Below are positions 43,495-54,055 of a DNA stretch of 64,000 nt, piece by piece (within the stretch, counting starts at the first letter, position 1; each line of letters opens with the position of its first letter). A program made the position numbers and the translations under genes. Source of the DNA: Streptomyces antnestii (GTDB taxonomy: Bacteria > Actinomycetota > Actinomycetes > Streptomycetales > Streptomycetaceae); the NCBI RefSeq assembly GCF_004005495.1, contig NZ_RZYA01000018.1:1-64000 (forward strand), read 5' to 3'. Under the pieces are notes generated by a model that saw only the letters and a list, made by a program, of their open reading frames with translations, did not search any database and was not told the origin of the DNA.

Positions 43495-43980
43495 GCGACA
43501 CGAGGCCGCTCGGTCGACCAGGTCGACGCTGCGGCAGGGGCCCGTCCGGCCGAGGACGGCGTGCGGCTCGGCCGACGAGGCCGGCACCGCCGGAGGCCCC
43601 CCGCTCCACCGACGACACCCGGCCCGGGTCGACCAGGCCGACGCTCCGGCAGAGGCCCGGCCGACCAGGCCGACGCTCCGGCAGGAGCCCGTCGACCCGA
43701 GGACGGCCTGCGGCCCGGTAGACGAGGCCGACACCACCGCAGGCCCCCCGTCCGGCCGCGACACGACGCCCGGTCGACCACGTCGACGCTCCGGCAGGAG
43801 CCCATCCGGCCGAAGACGGCGTGCGTGCCCGGCCGACGAGACCCACACCACCGCAGGCCCCCGGCCCGGCAGCGACACGAGGCCCGGGTCGACCAGGCCG
43901 ACGCTCCGGTACGGGCCCATCGGGCCGAGGACGGCGTGCGGCTCGGCCGACGAGGCCGGCACCGCCGGAGACCTCTCGGG
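43495..43980. repeat. Four-copy tandem repeat of about 115 bp between convergent genes
   Basis: The 557-bp gap between DUF3097 and hemW is largely a GC-rich tandem repeat. Copies begin near 43495, 43613, 43758 and 43872, each containing GTCGACCAGGCCGACGCT, then GGAGCCCGTCCGGCCGAGGA and GCTCGGCCGACGAGGCC in order. The second copy has an internal 33-bp duplication. A degenerate fifth piece follows the last. The unit is near 114-115 bp, not a multiple of three, and the frame shifts between copies, so it is unlikely to encode one repeated peptide. It may be a terminator cluster, a recombination or nucleoid-protein site, or simply expanded DNA. Confidence 0.85.
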
Positions 43981-44034
43981 ACGGCGAGGTCGACGTCGCC
44001 GTAGGCCTCTCGGGCCCGCGGCGGTGTGGTGGGG

Positions 44035-45267
44035 TCAGTCGACGAGGTTGCGGACGACCGCGTCGGCGAGGAGGCGGCCTCGCAGGGTGAGGACGGCGCG
44101 CCCGTCCGCGTACGGGCCGCTCTCCAGGAGTCCGTCGGTGAGGGCCCGGTCGGCGGCGGCGCGGCCCGCCGGCTTCAGGAGCGACAGCGGGCAGCCCTCC
44201 AGGAGCCGCAGTTCGAGCAGGATCCGCTCGACCCGCCGGTCCTCGTCCGAGAGGAGCTCGCGGCCCGCCCCCGGCGACTTCCCGCCGGCCAGCGCGGCCG
44301 CGTAGGCGCCCGGGTGCTTCACGTTCCACCAGCGGACACCGCCGACGTGACTGTGGGCGCCGGGGCCCGCGCCCCACCAGTCGGCGCCGCGCCAGTACAG
44401 CTCGTTGTGCAGGCAGCGCCCGGCCTCGGTGGTGGCCCAGTTCGACACCTCGTACCAGTCGAACCCGGCCCCGCCGAGGGTCTCGTCCGCGATCAGGTAC
44501 CGGTCCGCGTGGACGTCGTCGTCCGTCATCGGGACCTCGCCGCGGCGGATACGGCGCGCGAGCTGCGTGCCCTCCTCGACGATCAGCGCGTACGCGGACA
44601 CATGGTCGGGCCCGGCGCCGATGGCGGCGTCGAGCGAGGCGCGCCAGTCGTCGTCGCTCTCGCCGGGGGTGCCGTAGATCAGGTCGAGGTTGACGTGCTC
44701 GAAGCCGGCCGCGCGCGCCTCGGCGACACAGGCCTCGGGCCGGCCGGGGGTGTGGGTGCGGTCGAGGATCTTCAGGACGTGCTGCTTGGCGCTCTGCATG
44801 CCGAAGGAGATGCGGTTGAAGCCGCCTTCGCGCAGGGTCTCCAGGTAGGCGGGGTCGACGGACTCCGGGTTGGCCTCCGTCGTCACCTCGGCGTCGGGCG
44901 CGAGCCCGAACTCGTCACGGATCGCGGCCAGCATCCGTACGAGGTCACCGGCGGGGAGCAGGGTCGGCGTACCGCCGCCGACGAACACGGTCCGCACCGG
45001 GCGCGGATCGTCCCCGAGGACCTTCCGCGCGAGGCGCACCTCCTCGACCAGCGTCCCGGCGTAGTTGTCCCGGGAGGCGAGCACACCGCCGGTTCCGCGC
45101 AGCTCGGTCGCCGTGTACGTGTTGAAGTCGCAGTAGCCGCAGCGCGTGGCGCAGTACGGGACGTGCAGATAGAACCCGAGGGGCCGCTCGGCCGCCCCGG
45201 CCAGGGCATGGGCGGGCAGAGCACCGTCGTCGGGGACGGGCTCACCGTCGGGAAGTGCGGAAGGCAT
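44035..45267 (-). CDS. hemW: Radical SAM heme chaperone HemW (coproporphyrinogen III oxidase-like)
   Basis: Radical SAM protein of 410 residues binding a [4Fe-4S] cluster through CATRCGYC near residue 40. FVGGGTPTLLP and ISFGMQSA are conserved S-adenosylmethionine contacts, and the C-terminal HemN_C-type domain follows. HemW-type proteins hand heme to targets rather than acting as true coproporphyrinogen oxidase. The ATG start opens a plausible N-terminal extension. It faces the repeat region at its 3' end and a minisatellite at its 5' side. Confidence 0.92.
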   Translation of the reverse strand: MPSALPDGEPVPDDGALPAHALAGAAERPLGFYLHVPYCATRCGYCDFNTYTATELRGTGGVLASRDNYAGTLVEEVRLARKVLGDDPRPVRTVFVGGGTPTLLPAGDLVRMLAAIRDEFGLAPDAEVTTEANPESVDPAYLETLREGGFNRISFGMQSAKQHVLKILDRTHTPGRPEACVAEARAAGFEHVNLDLIYGTPGESDDDWRASLDAAIGAGPDHVSAYALIVEEGTQLARRIRRGEVPMTDDDVHADRYLIADETLGGAGFDWYEVSNWATTEAGRCLHNELYWRGADWWGAGPGAHSHVGGVRWWNVKHPGAYAAALAGGKSPGAGRELLSDEDRRVERILLELRLLEGCPLSLLKPAGRAAADRALTDGLLESGPYADGRAVLTLRGRLLADAVVRNLVD

Positions 45268-45314
45268 GGACCCATTGTCCCGCAGTCGGGAAGCCGCCCT
45301 GCCGGGCGCGGCTC

Positions 45315-45458
45315 ACCCGGGCCCGGAGCACGCCCCACCCGGGCCCGGAGCACGCCCCACCGAGCCCGGAGCACGCCCCACCCGGGCCTGGAGCACGCCC
45401 CACCCGGGCCTGGAGCACGCCCCACCCGGGCCTGGAGCGTGGCTCACCGGGCCTGGAG
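45315..45458. repeat. 22-bp minisatellite between the SpoIIE-type phosphatase gene and hemW
   Basis: Six to seven head-to-tail units of the form GAGCACGCCCCACCCGGGCCTG recur every 21-22 bp, with GGAGC anchors at 45325, 45347, 45368, 45390, 45412 and 45434 and a last partial unit at 45455. The final unit coincides with the last codons of the phosphatase gene (LQAR and its TGA), so the array appears to have grown from that gene's 3' end. The units contain CCCGGG palindromes and may also terminate transcription. Confidence 0.88.
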
Positions 45459-47459
45459 GACGAGGAGCGCGAGGTCGTCGTCGGGCGGGCTCTCGGAGAA
45501 CCCGTGGACGAGGCGCCTGATCCGCTCGGCCAGGAGAGGCGCTGTCAGGCCGTCGCAGCCGCTCAGGGCCTGGGCGAGGCCCTCGCCGTCGTCGAACTGG
45601 CGAGGTCCGTCCCGGCGTTCGGTCACGCCGTCGGTGACACACAGCAGGGTGTCGCCGGGCGCCATCTCGAACGTCTCGCTCGTGTAGTCCGGGTCCTCGA
45701 CGACGCCGAGCAGCATCTGCGGCGCGGCCGCCACCACCACCTCGCCGCCGGGCCGGAGGAGCAGGGGCAGGGGGTGGCCGGCGGAGGCCAGGGTGCAGCG
45801 GGTTCCGTCGCCGGTGGGGACCAGTTCCCCGTACAGGAGGGAGAGGAAGCGGGGGGCGCCCTCGGGTGCGGCGCCCGGGCCGCCCGCCGCGGCGAGCGCG
45901 CGGGCCGCCGCGTCGGCGGCCTCCGTGGCGTCGTCGAGGAGGAGCCGGTTGAGCCGGTCGAGGACCTCGGCGACCTGGTAGCCCTCGCGGGCGAGGAGCC
46001 GAAGCCAGGGCCGGGCGAGGCCGATGACGACGGCCGCCTCCGGGCCCTTTCCCTGGACGTCGCCGAGCGCGAAGCACCAGCGGCCCTCGCCCGCGGGGAA
46101 CACGTCGTAGAAGTCGCCGCCGGGGCCGCCCGCGTCCCGCGGCTCGTAGACGAGCTCGGACTCGATGCCGGGGATCTGCGCGACGGCGGACGGCAGCAGG
46201 CCGCGCTGGAGGATGCGGCTGATGGTGGCCTGGCGGGCGTAGCGGCGGGCGGCACTGACCGCGAGGGCCACGCGGCGGGCGAAGTCCTCCACGAGCCCGG
46301 TGACCTCGTCAGGGAAGCGGCCGAGGCCCGCCCGTCCGATGAGAAGGGTGCCGACGGCGCGGCCGCCCGTGGTGAGGCGGTACGCGAGCGCGGCGCCCGC
46401 CCGGTCGTCGCCGCCGAGGTCCTCGAAGGGCCACGCCACGGGGACGGCCGCGCTGCGCGCCGCCTCGGGCGGCTGCGGCGGGTCCTTCTCGAGGATCTGG
46501 CGCAGCTCCTCCGCGCGGTTCTCGCTGGTGTGCCAGACGCGGGCGAGGCGGGACGTGGCGAGGGCGCCGGTACCGCGGCCCGCGCGGTCCGCGTCGCCCC
46601 TGTCGGGCCTGCCGTCCTCGTCGTCGAGCCAGACGGCGCACCAGTCTGCGAGGCGCGGCACCAGCATCTGTCCGGCGAGTGAGGCGACCTGGTCCTCGTC
46701 GAGCTGCCCGGCGAGGAGATCGGAGGCCTCGGCGAGGAAGGCGAGGGCGCCCCGGTTCACCCAGTCCTCGTCGGGCGGGAGGGGGCGCGGCGTGGGCGCC
46801 GGTACCCCGGCGGCGCGCAGCCCGCGCCGCCGGCCACGCGCGGCCGGGTACGTGTCGGGGTCGTCGCCGCGCGGCTCGGTCCCGTCGACGGGGAGACGGG
46901 CCCAGACGGTCTTGGTGCCGCGCTGGTACGTGATGCCCCAGGCGTCGGAGAGGGAGGCGACGAGGCGGAGTCCGCGCCCGCACTCGGGGATGTCGGGGCC
47001 GCTCTCCGTACGGTCGCTGCGGACGGCGCGGGCGGGGTGGTGGTCGGAGACCTCGATGACCACGGCGGCGGGTGCCGTGGGTGCACGCGTGTCGTCCGGG
47101 TCTTCGGGGGCGCCGCCCTCCAGGCGGCACAGAAGTTCGACGTTGGTGCCCGCGTGGACGACGGCGTTGGTGACGAGTTCGCTGAGGACGACCACGGCGT
47201 CGTCGGTGAGCCGGTCGCCGGCGCCGCCCGCCCCGGGCAGGCCGAACTCCGCCCAGCCGGCCAGCGCGGACCGCACGAAACGGCGGGCGGCGGCGGGGGC
47301 CAGCGGGTTTCCGGGCAGCGAGGTGCGCGCGACGGCCGGTGTTCCCGCGGGGCGGGGCGGCTCGTCGGTGGCGTGGAAGGTGGTGGTCTCCCGTTGCAGC
47401 GGAATGGGCCCCACGGTGCGGCTCCTGAGCAGTTCGGGCGAAGACGCCTCAGGTGACAC
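45444..47459 (-). CDS. SpoIIE-family serine phosphatase with N-terminal HATPase domain
   Basis: 671-residue multidomain regulator. Residues about 90-200 are a histidine-kinase-like ATPase of the anti-sigma type (LTDDAVVVLSELVTNAVVHA and ECGRGLRLVASLSDAWG). Residues about 235-395 look like a GAF sensor. The C-terminal PP2C/SpoIIE phosphatase has GGDFYDVF, GDVQGKGPEAA and VTDGVTERRD with metal-binding aspartates and ends in DDDLALLVL. Proteins with this layout both phosphorylate and dephosphorylate anti-anti-sigma factors in partner-switching stress pathways; its partners are not in this window. The start at 47459 is tentative. Confidence 0.88.
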   Translation of the reverse strand: MSPEASSPELLRSRTVGPIPLQRETTTFHATDEPPRPAGTPAVARTSLPGNPLAPAAARRFVRSALAGWAEFGLPGAGGAGDRLTDDAVVVLSELVTNAVVHAGTNVELLCRLEGGAPEDPDDTRAPTAPAAVVIEVSDHHPARAVRSDRTESGPDIPECGRGLRLVASLSDAWGITYQRGTKTVWARLPVDGTEPRGDDPDTYPAARGRRRGLRAAGVPAPTPRPLPPDEDWVNRGALAFLAEASDLLAGQLDEDQVASLAGQMLVPRLADWCAVWLDDEDGRPDRGDADRAGRGTGALATSRLARVWHTSENRAEELRQILEKDPPQPPEAARSAAVPVAWPFEDLGGDDRAGAALAYRLTTGGRAVGTLLIGRAGLGRFPDEVTGLVEDFARRVALAVSAARRYARQATISRILQRGLLPSAVAQIPGIESELVYEPRDAGGPGGDFYDVFPAGEGRWCFALGDVQGKGPEAAVVIGLARPWLRLLAREGYQVAEVLDRLNRLLLDDATEAADAAARALAAAGGPGAAPEGAPRFLSLLYGELVPTGDGTRCTLASAGHPLPLLLRPGGEVVVAAAPQMLLGVVEDPDYTSETFEMAPGDTLLCVTDGVTERRDGPRQFDDGEGLAQALSGCDGLTAPLLAERIRRLVHGFSESPPDDDLALLVLQAR

Positions 47460-47560
47460 GCCCAGCGTGACAGACCGGTCCCACTCATCAGCACGGAGTT
47501 ACCGAAGTGGGCCACGAGAGGCCCGGGCAGTGCTAAGGCCACAAGAGCCCGGGCAGTGAC

Positions 47561-47595
47561 AGGGGGTGCCCCTGGCACTGCCTGGGGCACCCCCT
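47561..47595 (-). terminator. Terminator hairpin of the acyl-CoA synthetase gene
   Basis: AGGGGGTGCCCC (47561-47572) and its exact complement (47584-47595) form a 12-bp stem with an 11-nt loop, 24 bp beyond the stop codon of the leftward acyl-CoA synthetase gene. Two direct copies of GCCCGGGCAGTG lie next to it (47521 and 47548). Confidence 0.8.
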
Positions 47596-47618
47596 AAACG
47601 CGCTCCTCGCTCCTCAGG

Positions 47619-49508
<1,890 letters not shown>

Positions 49509-49850
49509 GACGTCCTCCGGGGGCCCGCGACAGTGCGGCGAGACTTGGCGCGGCTGGCTGTTGGCGGCTGTTGTTTAACTGGCGAGTAACTACCGAGCAG
49601 TGATCAGAGTAGAGCGCAGTCGCCCGGTACGTAAGGGGAGGCCGCCTGTCACTTCTTCCCGACAGCCCCTGTACACACGGCCCCCACAAAAGGCCCGCAC
49701 AACCATGCCGGGAAAACAGGAGGTCCGCCGCGCTGACGCGCGACGGACCCCGGACCGCTGTCCCAGCCGGCCTACTGCGTATCCACTGCCCACCTACGGG
49801 CCGATACCTCTGCCACTACTTCTGTTACTTCTTCTTGCCGGCGACTTCCG
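49509..49850. other. 342-bp gap between lepA and the acyl-CoA synthetase gene
   Basis: Holds the leader of the acyl-CoA synthetase gene and the downstream end of lepA, both leftward. It includes the lepA terminator hairpin and a relatively AT-rich stretch (49575-49610) that is the likely promoter of the synthetase, with TAGTTA as a possible -10. No gene is seen. Confidence 0.5.
49722..49749 (-). terminator. Hairpin terminator of lepA
   Basis: GGTCCGCCGCGC and GCGCGACGGACC pair over 12 positions with one mismatch around a 4-nt loop, about 100 bp past the lepA stop. Confidence 0.65.
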
Positions 49851-51716
49851 CTACTTCTTCTTGGTAGCGCTGTCGTCGCTGGAGAGCACCGCGATGAAGG
49901 CTTCCTGCGGCACCTCGACGGAGCCGACCATCTTCATGCGCTTCTTGCCCTCCTTCTGCTTCTCGAGCAGCTTGCGCTTACGGGAGATGTCACCGCCGTA
50001 GCACTTCGCGAGGACGTCCTTGCGGATGGCGCGGATCGTCTCGCGGGCGATGACCCGGGAGCCGATCGCGGCCTGGATCGGCACCTCGAAGGCCTGCCGC
50101 GGGATGAGCTCGCGCAGCTTCGCCACGAGCCGCACGCCGTACGCGTACGCCGCGTCCTTGTGGGTGACGGCGGAGAAGGCGTCGACCTTGTCGCCGTGCA
50201 GCAGGATGTCGACCTTGACCAGGGAGGAGGACTGCTCGCCGGTGGGCTCGTAGTCGAGGGAGGCGTAACCCCTGGTCTTGGACTTCAGCTGGTCGAAGAA
50301 GTCGAAGACGATCTCCGCGAGGGGCAGCGTGTAGCGGATCTCCACGCGGTCCTCGGAGAGGTAGTCCATGCCGAGGAGCGTGCCGCGGCGGGTCTGGCAG
50401 AGCTCCATGATCGCGCCGATGAACTCGCTGGGGGCGAGGATCGTGGCGCGGACCACCGGCTCGTACACGTCCGAGATCTTGCCCTCGGGGAACTCGCTCG
50501 GGTTGGTGACCGTGTGCTCGCTGCCGTCCTCCATGACTACGCGGTAGACCACGTTGGGCGCGGTGGCGATCAGGTCGAGGCCGAACTCGCGCTCCAGGCG
50601 TTCGCGGATCACGTCCAGGTGGAGCAGGCCGAGGAAGCCGACACGGAAGCCGAAGCCGAGGGCGGCGGAGGTCTCCGGCTCGTAGACCAGCGCCGCGTCG
50701 TTGAGCTGGAGCTTGTCGAGGGCCTCGCGGAGGTCCGGGTACTCCGATCCGTCCAGCGGATAGAGGCCCGAGAACACCATCGGCTTGGGGTCCTTGTAGC
50801 CGCCGAGGGCCACGGTGGCGCCGTTGTGCAGGGAGGTGATCGTGTCACCGACCTTGGACTGACGGACGTCCTTCACGCCGGTGATGATGTAGCCCACCTC
50901 GCCGACGCCGATGCCGTCGGCCGGGGTCATCTCCGGCGAGGAGACACCGATCTCGAGCAGCTCGTGGGTGGCGCCCGTGGACATCATCTTGATGCGCTCG
51001 CGCTTGTTGAGCTGCCCGTCGACGACACGGACGTAGGTGACGACACCCCGGTACGAGTCGTAGACCGAGTCGAAGATCATCGCGCGGGCGGGGGCGTCCG
51101 CCACACCGACCGGGGCCGGGACGTCCTTGACGACCCGGTCGAGGAGCGCGTCCACGCCGACACCGGTCTTCGCGGAGACCTTGAGAACGTCCTCCGGCTG
51201 GCAGCCGATGAGGTTCGCCAGCTCCTCGGAGAACTTCTCCGGCTGGGCGGCGGGCAGGTCGATCTTGTTGAGCACCGGGACGATGGTGAGGTCGTTCTCC
51301 ATCGCCAGGTAGAGGTTGGCAAGGGTCTGCGCCTCGATGCCCTGGGCCGCGTCGACGAGCAGGACCGTACCCTCACAGGCCGCGAGGGACCGCGAGACCT
51401 CGTACGTGAAGTCCACGTGTCCCGGGGTGTCGATCATGTTGAGGATGTGGGTACTGCCCTGGCCGGGCCCCTCGGTCGGGGCCCAGGGCAGTCGCACCGC
51501 CTGGGACTTGATCGTGATGCCGCGCTCGCGCTCGATGTCCATCCGGTCGAGGTACTGAGCACGCATCTGCCGCTGCTCGACCACACCGGTCAGCTGGAGC
51601 ATCCGGTCGGCGAGCGTGGACTTGCCGTGGTCGATGTGCGCGATGATGCAGAAATTGCGGATCAGCGCCGGGTCGGTACGGCTCGGCTCGGGCACATTGT
51701 TAGGGGTCGCGGGCAC
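49851..51716 (-). CDS. lepA: Elongation factor 4 (LepA), back-translocating GTPase
   Basis: Ribosome-associated GTPase of about 621 residues. G motifs are AHIDHGKST near residue 27, DTPGHVDF and NKIDLPAA. EF-G-like domains II-III and V follow, and the C-terminus (YGGDISRKRKLLEKQKEGKKR) is the LepA-specific domain. The protein ends in KKK. GTG 51716 is taken as start because it gives the usual length; a longer frame upstream contains the probable promoter. It is divergent from rpsT, an arrangement conserved in Streptomyces. Confidence 0.96.
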   Translation of the reverse strand: MPATPNNVPEPSRTDPALIRNFCIIAHIDHGKSTLADRMLQLTGVVEQRQMRAQYLDRMDIERERGITIKSQAVRLPWAPTEGPGQGSTHILNMIDTPGHVDFTYEVSRSLAACEGTVLLVDAAQGIEAQTLANLYLAMENDLTIVPVLNKIDLPAAQPEKFSEELANLIGCQPEDVLKVSAKTGVGVDALLDRVVKDVPAPVGVADAPARAMIFDSVYDSYRGVVTYVRVVDGQLNKRERIKMMSTGATHELLEIGVSSPEMTPADGIGVGEVGYIITGVKDVRQSKVGDTITSLHNGATVALGGYKDPKPMVFSGLYPLDGSEYPDLREALDKLQLNDAALVYEPETSAALGFGFRVGFLGLLHLDVIRERLEREFGLDLIATAPNVVYRVVMEDGSEHTVTNPSEFPEGKISDVYEPVVRATILAPSEFIGAIMELCQTRRGTLLGMDYLSEDRVEIRYTLPLAEIVFDFFDQLKSKTRGYASLDYEPTGEQSSSLVKVDILLHGDKVDAFSAVTHKDAAYAYGVRLVAKLRELIPRQAFEVPIQAAIGSRVIARETIRAIRKDVLAKCYGGDISRKRKLLEKQKEGKKRMKMVGSVEVPQEAFIAVLSSDDSATKKK

Positions 51717-51816
51717 GCAGGGTCCTGTCTCTTGAGGCGCCTTATGCCTCAGGTCGGCCTCGGTTGGGATCGATACGTAGGTTCCATGGTCCCACGGACG
51801 CGGGACTGCGCCCGGT

Positions 51817-51846
51817 TTGGGCCGCTCGGAGCGCGGCTGGTACCGT
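51817..51846 (+). promoter_or_regulatory. rpsT promoter
   Basis: TTGGGC (51817-51822) and TACCGT (51841-51846) spaced by 18 bp face rpsT and would give a leader of about 95 nt. A short dyad (TGAGGC-N7-GCCTCA, 51733-51751) nearer lepA may belong to the divergent promoter. Confidence 0.55.
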
Positions 51847-51947
51847 GGACAGCTGTGTCTCATACCCTCTCAGCACGAGGCACTTCAAGAGAAATCATCG
51901 GCGCGTGGGCGTGAGCTCGCGTGCCTGAACCTGAAAAGGCTCATTTC

Positions 51948-52214
51948 GTGGCGAACATCAAGTCCCAGATCAAGCGGATCAAGACCAACGAGAAGGCTCG
52001 TCAGCGCAACAAGGCTGTCAAGTCCTCCCTCAAGACCGCGATCCGCCGTGCCCGCGAGGCCGTCGCCGCGGGTGACGTCGAGAAGGCCACCGCGCTGACC
52101 CGTGAGGCCACGCGCAAGCTCGACAAGGCCGTCTCGAAGGGCGTCATCCACAAGAACCAGGCCGCCAACAAGAAGTCGGCGCTTGCTTCGAAGGTCTCGA
52201 CCCTCAAGGGCTGA
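51948..52214 (+). CDS. rpsT: 30S ribosomal protein S20
   Basis: Small basic 88-residue protein binding 16S rRNA early in 30S assembly. The sequence VANIKSQIKRIKTNEKARQRN is the standard start, followed by an Ala/Lys-rich three-helix bundle ending KSALASKVSTLKG. The GTG start has AAAAGG about nine bases upstream. Monocistronic, with a strong terminator about 130 bp downstream. Confidence 0.98.
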   Translation: MANIKSQIKRIKTNEKARQRNKAVKSSLKTAIRRAREAVAAGDVEKATALTREATRKLDKAVSKGVIHKNQAANKKSALASKVSTLKG

Positions 52215-52342
52215 ACCTCCTTTTGATGTGATCGCCGGAAGGACCCAGAGCGGGCCCTCTCTCATCCGCTCCCGACCGGCCCCCGAGCCCACGCGCGACC
52301 TGCGTTCGCCACGCGGGCGTGGGCTCACAAATTGAGCTTGAA

Positions 52343-52395
52343 CCGAGTGCCCCCGCTTCCGACAGGAAGCGGGGGCACTCGGCGTTGGTTCTTTT
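52343..52395 (+). terminator. Strong intrinsic terminator of rpsT
   Basis: A perfect 18-bp stem (52343-52360 and 52365-52382) with a 4-nt loop is followed by a T-rich tail ending CTTTTC, a classical intrinsic terminator. A second hairpin (10-bp arms at 52287-52296 and 52317-52326) precedes it. Confidence 0.92.
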
Positions 52396-52400
52396 CTTTT

Positions 52401-52461
52401 AAGCCTGTCCCGTCTTTTAAGCCTGTCCGGTCTTTAAGCCTGTCCGGCGATTGAGGACGAG
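52401..52461. repeat. Triple AAGCCTGTCC repeat with a dispersed extragenic element
   Basis: AAGCCTGTCC occurs at 52401, 52419 and 52436 in a 17-18-bp rhythm. The last copy continues as GGCGATTGAGGACGAG, which is nearly the reverse complement of 28211-28238. The rest of the gap to holA (52462-52625) is GC-rich with a GGGGGCGCAGCCCCC dyad and shows no gene. The region separates the convergent genes rpsT and holA. Confidence 0.75.
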
Positions 52462-52625
52462 GCCGAGGCCGACAGCGGGGGTCTGGGGGCGCAGCCCCCA
52501 GGGACGGGACGGGAAGGGGCGGCGGGGGCGACTCCCCCGGGCGCACGCCACGACGCACCCGCACCCGCACCCGCACCGACGCGCCCCGCACCAAGCCCCC
52601 GAGACCGCCCCCGCCCCCCGAAGGG

Positions 52626-53612
52626 CTAGCGTCCCCGAGACCGCGCAGCCCGCGCGATCACCACAACGGCCTTCTCCAACGCATACTCCGGATCATCCCC
52701 GCCCCCCTTGACCCCGGCGTCCGCCTCCGCGACAGCCCTCAGCGCAACGGCCACGCCGTCCGGCGTCCAGCCCCGCATCTGCTGCCGCACTCGGTCGATC
52801 TTCCACGGAGGCATCCCCAGCTCACGGGCGAGATCCGCGGGCCGGCCACCGCGCGCGGACGACAGCTTGCCGATGGCCCGGACCCCCTGCGCGAGCGCGC
52901 TCGTGATCAGTACGGGTGCGACCCCCGTCGACAACGACCACCGCAGCGCCTCCAGCGCCTCCGCCGCCCGGCCCTCGACGGCCCTGTCGGCGACGGTGAA
53001 GCTGGATGCCTCCGCCCGGCCCGTGTAGTACCGGGCGACGACCGCCTCGTCGATCGTGCCCTCGACGTCCGCGCCGAGCTGTGTCACGGCCGACGCCAGC
53101 TCCCGCAGGTCGCTGCCGATCGAGTCGACCAGGGCCTGGCACGCCTCTGGGGTCGCCGAGCGGCCGATCGCCCGGAACTCGCTCCGCACGAACGCCAGCC
53201 GGTCCGCCGGCTTCGTCATCTTGGGGCAGGCGACCTCCCGGGCCCCCACCTTGCGCGCCGCGTCGAGCAGGCCCTTGCCCTTGGCTCCGCCGGCGTGCAG
53301 CAGCACCAGGGTGATCTCCTCGGCGGGCGCCGCGAGATAGCTCTTCACGTCCTTGACCGTGTCGGCCGACAGGTCCTGCGCATTGCGCACGACGACGACC
53401 TTGCGCTCGGCGAAGAGCGACGGGCTGGTCAGCTCGGCGAGCGTGCCGGGCTGGAGCTGGTCGGGCGTGAGGTCGCGCACGTCCGTGTCCGCGTCGGCGG
53501 CGCGGGCGGCCGCCACCACCTGCTGCACGGCGCGGTCGAGCAGCAGGTCCTCCTGCCCCACGGCGAGGGTGAGGGGAGCGAGCGGATCGTCGTGAGCTGT
53601 CTTCCTGGCCAT
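52626..53612 (-). CDS. holA: DNA polymerase III delta subunit (HolA)
   Basis: Clamp-loader subunit that opens the beta clamp, about 328 residues. Conserved segments include LTLAVGQEDLLLDRAVQQVV at the N-terminus, ELTSPSLFAERKVVVVRNAQ, and LSTGVAPVLITSALAQGVR in the C-terminal helical domain. The ATG at 53612 opens the typical MARKT sequence; a longer frame lacks a ribosome site. It is divergent from a small gene with 57 bp between. Confidence 0.93.
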   Translation of the reverse strand: MARKTAHDDPLAPLTLAVGQEDLLLDRAVQQVVAAARAADADTDVRDLTPDQLQPGTLAELTSPSLFAERKVVVVRNAQDLSADTVKDVKSYLAAPAEEITLVLLHAGGAKGKGLLDAARKVGAREVACPKMTKPADRLAFVRSEFRAIGRSATPEACQALVDSIGSDLRELASAVTQLGADVEGTIDEAVVARYYTGRAEASSFTVADRAVEGRAAEALEALRWSLSTGVAPVLITSALAQGVRAIGKLSSARGGRPADLARELGMPPWKIDRVRQQMRGWTPDGVAVALRAVAEADAGVKGGGDDPEYALEKAVVVIARAARSRGR

Positions 53613-53669
53613 CGCGGTCAAGCATCCCACGCGGCACTGACAACGCCCGCCGTGCCGGAGAATGGCCGG

Positions 53670-53915
53670 GTGACCGACGCACGACATGTACTGGTGCTGC
53701 CCGACCGCGATGCCGCGGAGGAGGTGGCCGAGGAGCTCCCCGACCGGTTCGCCCTCACCGAGGAGCCCCAGCTCGTACGCGACGCCCTGGCCGGCGAGGA
53801 CGACGCCGAGGACGCCCAGTGGCTCGTGGTGATCGAGGACCCCACGGGCCGCCTCGACCCCACGTCACTCGACGAACTCGCGGCCGAACACGAGGGCTGG
53901 CTCGAAGCGCCGTAA
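53670..53915 (+). CDS. Small acidic conserved hypothetical protein
   Basis: 81-residue very acidic protein (VTDARHVLVLPDRDAAEEVA at the start, then many Glu and Asp) with no cysteine or signal peptide. GGAG lies about nine bases before the GTG. Codon bias is strong. Similar small acidic proteins are found next to holA in Streptomyces; function unknown. Confidence 0.72.
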   Translation: MTDARHVLVLPDRDAAEEVAEELPDRFALTEEPQLVRDALAGEDDAEDAQWLVVIEDPTGRLDPTSLDELAAEHEGWLEAP

Positions 53916-54055
53916 CGCGAGGGCCCCACGAACGACAGGGCCCCACGCGGCGCGGTGCAGGTGCGGGTGCGAGGCGATGCGAGGCCCGCCCCGGAACGCC
54001 GCATCGTGACACCCGCCCCGGAGCGCCGCGTCCGGAGGACGTCCGTGGAGGCGCG

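Noticed and set aside
43408..43962. 184-codon frame across the tandem repeats
   Set aside because: Its repeated peptide segments reflect DNA repeats; the unit length is not a multiple of three and there is no ribosome site, so it is not called as a gene.
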